From positions 620,001 through 684,000 of the forward strand of contig MU404056.1 of NCBI GenBank assembly GCA_022695795.1: a DNA stretch of 64,000 nt. Reading direction: 5' to 3'. A program made the translations under genes and the position numbers. How positions within the stretch are numbered: position 1 is the first letter of the stretch; each line of letters begins with the position of its first letter. Below the pieces are notes generated by a model, which was not told where the DNA came from, searched no databases, and saw only the letters and a program-made list of their open reading frames with translations. This document shows, in pieces, positions 34,848-47,300 of this stretch. This stretch comes from Biscogniauxia marginata. Its lineage: Eukaryota > Ascomycota > Sordariomycetes > Xylariales > Xylariaceae.

Positions 34848-35304
34848 TATTACGAATTAACCAAGGTAAGTAATTAAATAATAAGGGTACTATTCTTACT
34901 TTTCTTTTATTTATACTAAATATAAATCTTAGAAAGGAAAGCGACTTATTATTACGTAATATAAATAAATATAAATAAAACTTATTTAAAAATATTTAAT
35001 ATACTAGTTATAAGGAATAAAAAATAAAATAAATAAGTATAAAAAAACGGGATTTCTTATGTATTTAGTTATTTATTCTAGTTCTTTAGCTATTAATTTA
35101 AAACTATAATTACTTTTTAATACTATAGTGAAAATACCTTGAAATCTCTTTAACAAACAAGATAAAATAAATCTTTTTAACGAACAAGACAAAGTAAATC
35201 TTTTAAATTAATCTTAACTTATTATTACCTTTAAATCAAGAAAACCTAGTATATATTTACCTATAAAGTTAGTTAACTAGGAATATATAAGGAGGTTCGT
35301 CATA
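34848..35304 (+). repeat. 3' LTR of the plus-strand chromovirus copy
   Basis: The 457-bp LTR has terminal dinucleotides TA...TA, RIP forms of TG...CA; the end GGTTCGTCATA matches GGTTCGTCACA of the other LTRs. It includes a TATAAAAA-type promoter near 35028-35036 and an internal 27-bp tandem duplication (35143-35169 and 35170-35196). Confidence 0.8.
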
Positions 35305-35489
35305 TTAAGGTAATTAATTCGTAATTTAATGAAACTTTTTTTATTTATTATAAATTATTTTAAGTCAGCCGCTATGTAAAGCGCGGCTTTAATCAGGTTA
35401 TAACGATATAAAATAATAAAGTTAAAACGATATATATTACGATATTTAAAAAAAGAATTATTTATTAAAAGTACTTAAATATAAAGGTA
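35305..35489. repeat. short AT-rich remnant between the two chromovirus copies
   Basis: About 185 bp separate the end of the plus-strand copy from the TATAG duplication of the minus-strand copy. It contains one GC-richer patch (about 35365-35395) and presumably belongs to an older repeat that was the insertion target. Confidence 0.4.
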
Positions 35490-35494
35490 TATAG

Positions 35495-35967
35495 TGTGAC
35501 GAACCTCCTTGTGTATTCCTAGTTAGCTAACTTCACAGGTGAGTACGTACTAGGTTTTCTTGATTTAAAAGTAACAATAAATTAAGATTAATTCAAGTGA
35601 TTTACAATGTTTTATTCGTTAAAAAGATTTCACGGTACTCTTATTATAATATTAAAAAGTAATTATAGTCTTAAATTAGTAACTAGAGAATAAAAAACTA
35701 GATATATAAAAAATCCCATCCTTTTTATACTTATTCTCCCTAATATACATTCTTCCCGTTTAATATGTTAAATACCTTTAGATTTAAATGAATCTAAAGA
35801 TTAACTTAAATTTATCGTTATTAATCTATCTTAATTAATAAATAGATATAAATGTAACATTACGTAATATTATATAAAATATATGTTATCTTTATAATTT
35901 TATATATTTTTGGTCTATATTTCGACATTTTTATTAAAGTTCCTTTTAATAAAATTGACTTATAACA
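35495..35967 (-). repeat. 3' LTR of the minus-strand chromovirus (473 bp)
   Basis: It starts TGTGACGAACC and ends TTATAACA on the + strand. It is the same length as LTRs 37929-38401 and 43110-43582, and is strongly RIP-mutated. Confidence 0.88.
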
Positions 35968-37928
35968 TTATTTCTTTTTTCTTTAAATCTTTATTTTAAA
36001 GAATTTAAGTAAATTCTTCCCTTTTTATTCCTTATAATATTTAGTGTTTCGAAACTATTTATAAAACCTTATAAAAATCAATAGAAATCCCGTGATTTTT
36101 TCGCTATATATATTTAGTTCTTTAGTTTTAAGGTATTTCCCTGTTTTAACTATTTTAAAACTAACTTACTTTGCTTTATAGTTCTTAAATTTAAAACCTG
36201 TTTTAATTACGTAATTAAAGTTTATTATTATTACGATGGTTTAAATATTAAGATGTTTAACCTATTTAATATAAGTCAAGAACAAGAAAAATTAACGGTT
36301 AAGCGTCACAAGATAAAAAAAAAGCTTTAATTCTTTAATAATTAATTATAAGCCCTCGTAAGGCGGTTAATTCGTATTTATAAATAAAAGGAGTTTCTTT
36401 AAAAACGGGGTTTAAAGATATTAAAACGTGGTTTTTTTTCTATTAAAGAAATGGAAAAGGTGGAAAAGGTGGAAAAGGAAAAACAAAAGCGTTTAAAAAA
36501 AAAGCAAGCTAAACTGAAGGCTGAATAGCGTTCGCTAGTTAAGTAGATTAATGTTGTTTTCGAGGCCGTCCCCTTTTTCGACCTATTCTTTCTAGATTAA
36601 AATCTCGACTTTCGGGCCCTTTTAACTGATCCGGGTTTTAGCGATAAAAATTCTCAAGTTTAATTATCAAATTCTTTAAATGCCTAAGTGGTTCTTAAGT
36701 ATTTTCCTCGGGTAAGTAACCTTCCTATTTAACAAAATATTATAATTAATTTTTAACTCGTTTTAAATTTAATATCTTTTTTATTTCGTACTTATTAGAG
36801 TTTTCTTTAAATTCTAATTGGTTTTTTAGTAAGGCGTTTTTTAATGTTAGTTTTAAAAGTAAAATATAGAATATAAAATATATTTTAAATCTTTTTAATA
36901 GTATTAACTTATAATTAACTTTTAAAATAACCTTCTTAATTTTATATAGTTTTAACTTTTTAAACTTAAGTTTTTCGCTAGGTTGTTTTATTTTAATTTA
37001 AGATATTTTTAATATTACGCCTTGTTATTAACGAAGTAAATAAATTATGTCTTTTTTTTTAAGAATTAGTCCTTTAATTCTTTTTTTATTATAATACTTT
37101 GTTATTTTATTTTAAATAAATTATAATTCTTTTTATAGCTATTATTATATTACCTAAATCTTTTTAGATAATACTTCTACTTTTAGGGTTTCTATTTTAA
37201 TTCTTGGTGCTTTTATAAGTTTAATCGGTTGTTTTTAAATTTCCGCTTTCTATTTGTACACTACTTTGTATAATAACATTTTTATATCTTTATTAACTAA
37301 AGTGTTATATACTATTTAAATTATTAATAATAATTCTATTTAGTTATTTATTTCTTAATTAACATAACTTCGTAAATATTATTTCATTATTTAGTTTAAT
37401 TTTTTTATTTATTCGTTTATTTAAAGATAATACGTTATAAACAACTTTTATTTAACTTTTATTTATTTTATTAAGTTTATTTAAAATAATGCGTTTTAAT
37501 AATTCATGTTTATTAACGTATTTTCTTAAGAAATTAAAAGCTAATTATTTTGTTATACTCGATTCGTTAAATAATAAGAAGTAAACATATTTCGTGAGTT
37601 TATTAATGATTACCTATATATTGTTATAAAGTACTCCTATAATAAGATCTTTTAACTTAAGAAGTTTCACTATAAAATCCTATATAATTATATGTTATGC
37701 TTTATTAAGTATTTAAGTTAATTATAATAATTTATATAGTTTATATCGTAATGCTTTAGCCTTATTATAAACGTTATAATTCTTTATAATTCTTTTAATT
37801 GTTTATCACATTCCTAAAAAGTCGAATTCTTTTTAAAGTCGTTTTATCGATTTAAAAATTCCTTGGTAACTATATAGAGAATATTTATGGAATTTTTTAA
37901 TGAATTCGTTTTATACTTGTTTTAGTAT

Positions 37929-38401
37929 TGTGACGAACCTCCCTGTGTATTCCTAATCAGTTAACTTCATAAGTGAGTATATACTGCGTTTTCTTGATTT
38001 AAAGGTAATAATGAATTAAAACTAATTTAAATAATTTATAATGTTTTATTTATTAAAAAGGTTTCAAGGTATTTTCATTATAATATTAAAGAGTAACTAT
38101 AATCTTAAATTAATAGCTAAAGAATAAAAAATTAAATACATAAGAAATCCCATCCTTTTTATACTTATTTTCCCTAGTATACATTCTTTCTTTTTAGTAT
38201 GTTAAATACCTTTAAATCTGGATAAGTCTTAAGACCAACTCAAATTCACTATGTTAAGTTTATCCCAGTCAATAGATTAACATAGATTTAACATCACGTG
38301 ACGTTACATAGAATATGTGCTGTCCCCACAACTTCACATATTCTTGGTCCCTATTCCGACATCCCTATTGGGGCTCCTTTTAACAAAGTCGATTTGTAAC
38401 A
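37929..38401 (-). mobile_element. nested solo LTR (473 bp) inside the pol region
   Basis: It begins TGTGACGAACC at 37929 and ends TTTGTAACA at 38401. The flanks are AGTAT (37924-37928) and AGTAC (38402-38406): a 5-bp target duplication differing by one C/T transition. The host pol sequence continues across the insertion, as comparison with the plus-strand copy near 32840-32900 shows. It retains more G/C than the flanking LTRs, so it is younger. Confidence 0.88.
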
Positions 38402-41400
38402 AGTACGTAAACCTTTTCCTTATACGAGAGAAGTTTATTACTAAATCTTTGCTAAGATTATAATTACTTTTCTTTTTAACTATAATTTTCCTTAAAACGT
38501 TATTTCTAGTTTCTTATGTTAATTCGTATATAAGCTAATATAACTAATTTATCACTTTATTATTTAAACATTTAAACATCTCTTTTATTGATTTTTAACT
38601 TATAATCTCCTTTTTTGCTAAATAGGTTTATTTAAACGTTTTCCTTTCTCTTGATATAATAAATTTTAAAATTAAACTTAAATAAGAAAATCATTTAACG
38701 CTTATATCTTTAGTTAAGCGTTTATATTATTATAAATCGTGTAAAATTCTTATAATTTAAATAAATATTAATAAGTTCCTTAATTCTACTAAGCCATAAT
38801 TCTTATTCTTTTAATGCTTTAATAACTACTAATAATTCCTTATTATAAATTTAATAATTCAGTTTTACATTATATAGTACTTTAAATAAGTACGCGACTA
38901 AGTACTATTTTCCATTATCTTCTAGCTATTTTAGAACTATTTCGATAGCGAAATTTAAGGCGTTTATCTTTAGTCGCTTCCTTTTGTTTTTATTTAGGAG
39001 TTTACATATAACCTCGCTAGTTATTACCTCTTTTAACTACTAAAAAGCCTATTTAGCTTCTTTAATAAAATAAAAAGTTTCTTTTGTTTTTATTAAGGTA
39101 ATTAGTTCCGTTAATAATTTAATAATTCGCTTAAAATCTTAAATAAGTTATTTAACGTAGTTAACAAAGCCAAGAAATATGCGTACGTTTATAATATTTC
39201 TAGGTTTTAACTAATTCTTGATTATTATTATTTTTCCCTTTTAAATACGGATTTTTCCTAGGCTTATTATAAACCTTAAATAATTTAATTTTTTAACATG
39301 TTATTCACTTTTAGTTAAATAGATAAGTAAGTTTACTTTCTCTAGGGCTTTTAACATTTATTTTATATATTCTTTATATTCTTTCTCGCTTTTTAAATAA
39401 ATTAATATATCGTTTAAATAAACGAATATAAATTTATCTAGAAATTTACGAAAAACCGTTATAATTATATATTAAAATATAATAAGTGCGTTAATAAGTC
39501 TAAACGGCATAACCTTATATTTATAGTATTTATGTATTATTTGGAATATAATATATTATTTGTGTTTTTTAGCTATTTTAATTATGTAATAACTATTGCG
39601 AAGGTTTAATGCTATAAAGATTTAAGCCTTGTTAATTTGTTTTCTTATGAGTTTTATTAATGGTAATAAGTATTCGTTTTTCTTGGTTATTTCATTAAGG
39701 TGTTGGTAGTCGATTACTCGTCGCTACACTAGATTTCCTTCTTTATTAACATGTTACTTTTCGTTTTTATCGACTTTTAATATTATAATTACCAGGTGTT
39801 TTAACGAGGACTTTAATTTTTAAATTTCTTTTTATAATACTTTTTATTTTTCTTGATTTATAAAATATACTAAAAATAGTTTTAATTATTTTCTTTCCTT
39901 AAAATAGATTTAATAATCTTATTAGTTATATTTTAATAATTCTTTTTTTGTTTTATCTCTAAATAATTTATAAAAACGGAGGTATTTACGTAATACTCTT
40001 TTCGTTAAATCTTTAAGCTTAGTTACTCGAATTATATAAGCGATATATTTCGTCTTTATATCCGTTTTTTTAAAGTCACTTACGGTATTTATCTTATAAC
40101 TCGTAATAGTTAACTCCTCCTGTTTTTAATCTTAATAAAACGTATTTATCTCGAAATTTATTTATAAATTACTTTTTTGAAGTTAATTCATTTTTAGTAT
40201 TATGTCGTGACTTAATATATATATAATGTTAAAAATGACTTGCTTAAAATGTCTTTAAATAGTTATTAAAAAAGGGATTATTTCTCTTAACACTTTATTA
40301 TTCTCGTAATTAAATATATATTTTTCGAAGTTCTATAGTTAATATAAACTTTATTTATATATTTATAGTATTTTATCTTTTTAAGCTATCTTGGTTAAAA
40401 TATAGCTTTTATTTACTTTTAAGTTTATAAGGGCTTTATACTCCCTTTTATTATACTTGACCTTAGTTATAATGATATTATTAAGTCTTAACTAGACTTT
40501 ATATAAGGACTTATTATTTATAACTTCTCGTTGCTTTACTAGCGAGAACTTTTACCGTTTTTTGGTTTTCCACGTTCCTTCTTTTTTAGGTTTCTTTAAA
40601 TTATTACGGCTCGAATGTCTTTTTATTCTTAGGCTTTCATAAAAGCGTGTTTTTAGCAATTATTATTTAAACAATTTCTTTAACTACCTTTCACGTAATA
40701 AGGGGTAAAAGGTTTATCCTTTATATAAAACCTTGTATATTAAAACTTTAATTCTTTCTTAAGGGCCTTTTTATAGCTTAAATCTATTTTCTTATTAACT
40801 TAAAATCTTTTAAAGTTCTAAATTATTTTCGAATAAAGAGCATAATCCTCGAATTTACTTACTAAAAGTAACTTAATATCTCTTTATAGGTTTATATAGA
40901 TTTTTAAAAACTTATCCTTTTTTTAAAAATATATTTTAACGATTTGTTTATAACTTAGTTTAATCGTACGTATTTTTACTTATTATTTTATTAAATGCTT
41001 TTTTACGAAGCTAAATAAATTAGTGTTATACTTAACTCGTTTTTCGAGTTATTATAAAAGATATAAATTTTTTTATAATTCCTATAATTTTTCCTCGACT
41101 TCGTTTTCTTCGAAACCCGCTTCGAGTAAATCGTGTATATCACATAGTATTAAAATGTAACATATATAACCCTTAATAATTGCTTCGCGGCTTCTCTTAA
41201 AATTTAAATAAAAATAACATGCTTTAATATAATGTGGCTATCGTGAGACGTTATTATAAATATATATATATTTTTTTTCGTGTTATTACTTTCTAGTTTT
41301 TAAGGATAATAACTAGTTTTATCTTTAAAACTTTTATGTATTTAATAAGCGTCATTAATATAAAAACTTTAATATAACGATATATATTCCTTTTTTAGTT

Positions 41401-43109
41401 GTTTTTCCATTTTTGGTTTTGTTTTAGGTTTTTTATTTAATAGCTTATTAGGTTGGTTAATATTATTTAAGTTTTAATAAATATCGCAGTTATTATTTAT
41501 ATAAAACCTCTAATTTAAGTTGTTATATTGGTTTTTTCCTTAGTAGGTTTCACATTTGTCGTCGTTATAGTGGCTTTAATGTAGTTTATTATGGTTTAAC
41601 TTAATTCTTAAGTCGTATTCTAATTTATAAGTATCGTACTTGTATAGTAGTTCGCTTTTATTATATCTTTATTTGGCTTGTTTTGGCGTAAAGTACCTTA
41701 AGTACAAGTGGTCGTGCTTTAAATAGTTTTTATAGTTAAATTAATAATATTTATAGCTTTTTCTTATAAGGACCTCCTTGTTTTTTTTTTGCCTTAATAG
41801 TAGTAATAATAAATACTTAGTTTATTTCTTTATTATCTTCGAAATGAACCCTTGCTTTAAAGGTTCTTTTTTTGGGTTAAGAAATCCCTCTTATTTTTGG
41901 TTTTTATTTTTTAAGACTTTAACACTCGTTTTTATAGTGTTTTTTTTCTTATAATTAAAACACTTAATAGTTAATTTGTTTTGTTTTTTTTGTTCTTTTT
42001 AAGTAGTGTTAATTTTAATGGGGTTTAACTTAGTTCTAGTGCCTTTTTTTGTTTTAACATCACTTTTATGATTTCCTTCTTTTTACTGTTCGCCGTTCCT
42101 TCGTTATATTGTCTTTTTCTTTTTAAGGTACCGTTTAAAGTTTTCGTTATTAATAGCAATTGCCATTATAACGTAGTTATTAAACTTTCTTAGGTTCTTT
42201 TCTTTATATAGGCTTATTTTATATAATTTATTCTTTATATAGTCTTTTAATCCTTAATAAAACAAGTAATACAAGCTTTTAATAAGTAGTTATAATTAGC
42301 TTGCGAGTTTTTTAAACTTAATAACGTAATTTAAAGCCTTTTTGTTTTGTCGTAATTTGTAAAGTTAAGCTTTAGTTTATTACTTAAGGATTAAGTTACC
42401 AAATATAGACCTAAGTTATTTTTCAAACTCCTTATAATCCTTAAAGACCTTTTTTATGTCTCCTTAAGTGTTTAATCCGTTTTTTAAATAATTTTTTAAC
42501 ATTGGTTAAAACCAGGTTAAGGCAGTTCCGACGAGGAGTTATAATACTATAAAAACCTTTTATTTTTTAGTGGTAATTATTCCATAATAGAACCGTAAAT
42601 AGGTTTTAACTTAAATTAAAAATCCTTTTAAATCGCTCGACTTATTATATTTATTAAGTATAATTAATTTAAAACCTTTTATATCGGGGGTTGTTATATT
42701 ATTTTCGTCGTTTAAGTTATTAGGATCGCTATTATTTAAAGGTGGTTTCGATTATTTATTTTTAGGAAGTAAGGGTTATTTTACTTATTTGTTTTCTTTT
42801 TTAGGTGTTTCTTCCTCCTTTTTTTCTTCTTCCTTAAATGATTCTTCTTATTAAGTTTCCGAGGTGTCTTTTTAGGACTCTTTTTTAACTATAATTATAA
42901 TTAACTCTTATATTAATTCTTTTAAACCTTTTTATTATACCGTAAAAGATTTTAAAGCTTTCGTTTAAAAGCTTATTAACTATTATTTTTTTATTTGTTT
43001 TTTATTTGTTACTCTTTAGTTTTAAGGGGTATACTTATCTTAGGACTTATTCGATCGAGAGTCCCTTTTCTTGAACTAATATTAAGCACTAATTAAGGAG
43101 CTATTAAAA

Positions 43110-43582
43110 TGTGACGAATCTCCCTATGTATTCTTAGTTAATTAACTTCATAAGTAAATACATACTAGGTTTTCTTAATTTAAAGGTAATAATAAATTAA
43201 GATTAATTTAAGTGATTTATAATGTTTTATTCGTTAAAGAGATTTTACGATATTTTCATTATAATGTTAAAAAGTGATTATAATCTTAAATTAATAGTTA
43301 AAGAATGAAAAACTAAATACATAAGAAATCTTATTCTTTTTATACTTATTTTCTTTGGTATATATTTTTCCCGTCTAGTATGTTAAATACCTTTAGATCT
43401 AAATAAATCTAGAGATTAACTTAGATTTATCGTTATTAATTTATTTTAATTAATAGATAAACACAGATGTAATATCACGTGATGTTATATAGAATATATG
43501 CTGTCTCTATAGTCTCACACATTCTTGGTTCGTGTTTCGACACCCTTATTAGAGTTCCTTCTAATAGAGTCGACTTGTAATA
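43110..43582 (-). repeat. 5' LTR of the minus-strand chromovirus (473 bp)
   Basis: It begins TGTGACGAATC and ends CTTGTAATA on the + strand (RIP form of TAACA). The target duplication TATAG follows at 43583-43587. Confidence 0.88.
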
Positions 43583-43587
43583 TATAG

Positions 43588-44320
43588 TTACTTTTTATAA
43601 GTAATAACATTTAAGTGTTTATTATTTAATTATTACATTATAAAGTATTATTAACTTATAATAACTTATTTTTAAATAATATTATTTATATTTAACTATA
43701 TAAATTATTTAAGTTTTTATTAATATTATTAAGTTTTAAAATAAATAAATTAACATTTTTTATTTATTTTTATTTTTAAAGAATATATAAATATAATTTT
43801 ACGCGTTTTAATAATAATAATAATAAATATATTATTTATAAATTAATTAACTTAAATTACGCGTTAAAAATTAAATATTTAATATAAAGAAGGTATTTAG
43901 TTTTTAAAGCGTAAAACTAAAAAAACGATTAGAATAATAATAACTATTAATTAATTTTAATATTACGTAAATGTTTTTTAATAGTTAAAACTATGAAAGT
44001 TATAAAAACTAGTCTACTTATTTATATAGTTTATTTACTTATAAAGCACGTTAAACATTTATATATATATATATAAATAAAAATAAAATATAAAAATATT
44101 TTAAAAAGTTGTTTTTATATTTTTATATTTTTATTAATTAATAAATTAAAATAACTAATAGTTATATATATTATAATTTATTTAACTTTTTTAATATTAT
44201 CTAAAAAATCATTGTTTTTTTATAATAATAATATTATAATATTAAATGAAAAGATAAAATTAAAGATATTTTTAAAAGTGACATTTTTTATAATAAATAT
44301 TCGTTTTTAATTTACTTTAC
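43588..44320. repeat. AT-rich remnant to the right of the full-length element
   Basis: This sequence continues the pre-insertion target. It is simple A/T-rich DNA with a (TA)n run near 44065-44077 and ATT/AAT triplet runs near 43812-43828. No element could be recognised. Confidence 0.45.
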
Positions 44321-47300
44321 GTTCGTAGTTACCTGCCCCTTTTAAATGAGGCTCTTAATAATATATGTCATTATGAGTCGATTCCAATTACATACATCAG
44401 CCTATCATTATAAAGCCGAAACTAGATAGAGCCAATCAAGCAAAGCCGCACGCTGATACTAGCGAATCGAAAGCCAGATGGGGGAAAATCGTACCATTCC
44501 GCGAAAACTGCCCAAGGTAACTTGACTCGTAAAGGAGGCAAACCCCGAATCTCCTGATCAGTAATCACCAGCACACTCCGAGCCCAGCATGCTAGTATAT
44601 AGGACAATACCATGTCCCGCAACATCCCAGCACGAGGGCGCGAGGCTAACCTCGCCGTAGTCACACAGGGTACCGTGTGACATATTGGCCCCACCGGGAC
44701 GTAAAGAATCGCAGATATTAACTATAAGTCTTGTGACGTGAAGACTTGACGACAAGACCAGGGAGTCGGCTGGGCACCATAGATCTCGCCCGTAGGTTCC
44801 AGCAGGTTTTTAGAAAAGTATTGACTTGCAGAAGAATAAACGGATCCGAAACTGTAGAAGACGATTTGTATATCTCCTTTTTATTTTCTTCTTTCTTTCC
44901 TTTTCCTTTTATGTGTCAGCTTCGGTTTTAAATGCTAGTTAGACAGGAGAGGACGGACTTGCTAGCTACTAGCTAAGAATAGATGGAATATGTTATTAAA
45001 CACATGATTTGCTAAATCTCGTACTTTTACCTAAGGTTAAGTAGTTTAGCCTCCAATGCCTTTCCTTAATAAGCTTTTTAGGGGGTTTATCTAGGCGGAT
45101 ATAAGGACTAAACATTAACAGCGAGATGATAAGTACCGCTATTACGAATAACATAAACCACATTGTCATTTTCATTACTATTTTATTATCATGTGGATAG
45201 TAAAACACAAATGTATAGTATTATCTATGAATGAATAAAGATTCAACTGCCAGGAGTAGTAGGACTAAGGGGTGGGATATATTAAACTAAGTGAGTTGAA
45301 GATTAAAGACGTATAACAAAAGATATTTCTGTTTAAAGACTTGAAAGGAGACAATAGTGCTCTTGGAAGAGTATGGTAATTAAGAACCTCAGAACGAAGA
45401 AGAAGCAGCAGCCTAACAAGACCATTGAGGAAAAGGAGTGCTGGATGAGGCGATGGCTTAGAAAGTGTGGAAAACAGCGAAATTCTGTAAGTGTTTCAAG
45501 GTCAGGCCATTCGGAGCCTCCAGATGGTCTTATGTTCTATTACTACTAAATTTTTTTCTTTTCCTTTTCCATTCACGTCCGAAGATAGACACATGGACAC
45601 GGCTAGGAACAGAGTTTCTGGTAAGTCACAGAAGAGTACTAGGCCAAGGGGCCTTTCTAGTGGCTTGCAATTATGTACTTTGTATCTCTAGTTAATTGCG
45701 TCTATCCAACAAGAAAAGAGAAGCTGAAAAATGAGAGGATCCTTGAATAGGATACGAGACGGGTAGTGGGGGTCAGCACCCACATTCCAGAAGATACCTA
45801 AACTACGTGCTTACGTCCCTTGTGTTATTACGTCACAAGAATTATCCTATATTAGCCAAGATATATAATGTAAGTAGCTACATATACTCGCATGATGACA
45901 CTATATACAGGGCAAGGCTAGTACGTGATACTCGAGCCTTTCAGGGACGAGCACTGCCGAATATAAGAATACCTCCGAACAAAGTGCAGTTTTTGTCTTG
46001 GCAAATGCTTGGTCGACCTCGGTTTCCAGCGAGTAATCAAGAACATCAATGATGTTGTCAGCGAGCCATGCAGGCAGGCAGGCTAATCAGCACTACCATG
46101 CCAGATCAGCCATGAGGCTCTTCGGCATACGGTGAATGTTTCGGTCTTTGAGTTCAGTCTGCACCATGTGGAGAAGTGAGATTGATATGCAATGCGAAGA
46201 TTGTAAAAAGCATACACTAACCTAGTCTCGGAAGGTGATATCTTGAAGACTGCTTGGTCTGATTCTCCAAGCTACGGACTCTCATGGATGGTCATGATTT
46301 GATTGTCGCGTGTCCTACGTCGGTAGTGAAGATGATTCCTGGTGTTAGTTGAGCCTCATCCGACTTGGAGAGTACGTTTTAGGAAGGTGACTAGTCAGAC
46401 AGTATGATGAGTAAAAATTATACTTCTGGTCTAGACTGTACTAAGTAATATAATGTAACCCTATATATCAAATGCCGTTCTAAATATTCGGATATCCTTC
46501 CTGCCCGTGTCCCCGAAAAAAGCAGTGTTTTGTGATAAGTGGTATCACCATACCATAGCCGCCACGACGTATTTCTCTTGAATTTAGCATATTATACATA
46601 TTATACTTACTTTATTTATTATCTCAATCGGAAATTTTTTGTTCCACACGCTGGTATGAAAGAAGAAAAAAAGGAGGAGACGAAGAAAAAGGGAATCCCG
46701 GTTTTCTTTTTCTGTGTGAGTGTATGTTAATTTTAATTCTCTTGAAAATTGATTGATGTTATATTTACGTGTATATTATATATGGTAGAAGCTTGTTGCC
46801 TTTGATACTATTAGGCTCGCCATATCATCGATCGCATATTTTAGCCAAATGAACGAATAGGTATATATCGTACTCCCTGTGGACGACTTCCGTTGGCGGT
46901 AGATTTGTGAAGATAAGACCATGATGTAATAAAAAAGTATCCGGAAAAAGAAAAAGGCCAATTAGATGTAAAGGGGCAGCATCTATGCATGTATCTTTAG
47001 CTACAGCTCTCTGTGCACAACCATGTCATGACACACTCTCATATAGTTGGCAAGGTTATGGCAGAGTCAAAAGAATTACACAAGTGGAGTGATTGAGTCA
47101 TGCTATTGTGTTACATAGGATGTGGCTCTACTGTTTACTGGGAAGAGATAGATGCGCCTTGTCTCGAGGAATCATTACGAATCTAGCATTACATCCTTTA
47201 TAGAACTAAAATGTCACAATTAATCTCTTTATTGTGCCTTGGTTGCCATAATAAGCTTACACACTCATCATTCGTCCAAGAGACCAAAGAGTACATGCCC

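Larger units (their letters stand above)
29220..35304 (+). mobile_element. Ty3/gypsy chromovirus, plus strand, 5'-truncated and heavily RIP-mutated
   Basis: The copy begins in gag at about 29220, without a 5' LTR, and ends with a 3' LTR at 34848-35304. Alignment by eye to the minus-strand copy in this window recovers a degenerate gag zinc-knuckle region near 29590-29630, reverse transcriptase (about 31550-32000, active site now YLND near 31940), RNase H, integrase (about 32870-33700) and a chromodomain just before the 3' end (about 34037-34200). A purine-rich tract immediately precedes the 3' LTR. About 0.7 kb of gag/protease region is missing where solo LTR 30153-30526 sits. Numerous in-frame stops make it non-functional. 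Confidence 0.85.
35495..43582 (-). mobile_element. full-length Ty3/gypsy chromovirus, minus strand, RIP-mutated, with a nested solo LTR
   Basis: Two 473-bp LTRs bound the element: the 3' LTR at 35495-35967 and the 5' LTR at 43110-43582. The flanks 35490-35494 and 43583-43587 are both TATAG, a perfect 5-bp target duplication. Span is 8,088 bp, or 7,610 bp after removing the nested solo LTR and its duplication. Read on the minus strand: gag with a degenerate zinc knuckle near 41930-41970, reverse transcriptase (conserved regions near 39640-39720; active site YLND near 39400-39435), RNase H, integrase (about 37900-37000) and C-terminal region to about 36500. A polypurine tract (complement of 35968-35984) abuts the 3' LTR. 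Many stops; inactive. Confidence 0.88.
28441..44320. repeat. AT-rich, RIP-mutated retrotransposon block
   Basis: Base composition changes abruptly at about 28441 and returns to normal at about 44320. Inside, nearly all sequence is A/T with TpA abundant and no conserved open frame. Repeated segments (LTRs, pol) differ mainly by C-to-T or G-to-A, the signature of repeat-induced point mutation (RIP), a premeiotic defence of Pezizomycotina. Identifiable content is an inverted repeat, two Ty3/gypsy chromovirus copies and two solo LTRs, listed separately. Such blocks are usually heterochromatic (family knowledge). Confidence 0.9.

Noticed and set aside
37929..43582. LTRs 37929-38401 and 43110-43582 as the pair of one shorter element.
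   Set aside because: The flanks do not match, and pol continues across 37929-38401. The matching TATAG duplications pair 35495-35967 with 43110-43582 instead.
28441..44320. Centromere or mitochondrial DNA as the source of the AT-rich block.
   Set aside because: Mitochondrial genes are absent and the content is recognisably RIP-mutated nuclear retrotransposons; 16 kb flanked by genes is small for a centromere, though that cannot be fully excluded.
44422..44755. Minus-strand ORFs just right of the AT-rich block.
   Set aside because: Short, overlapping in two frames, and without a recognisable domain.
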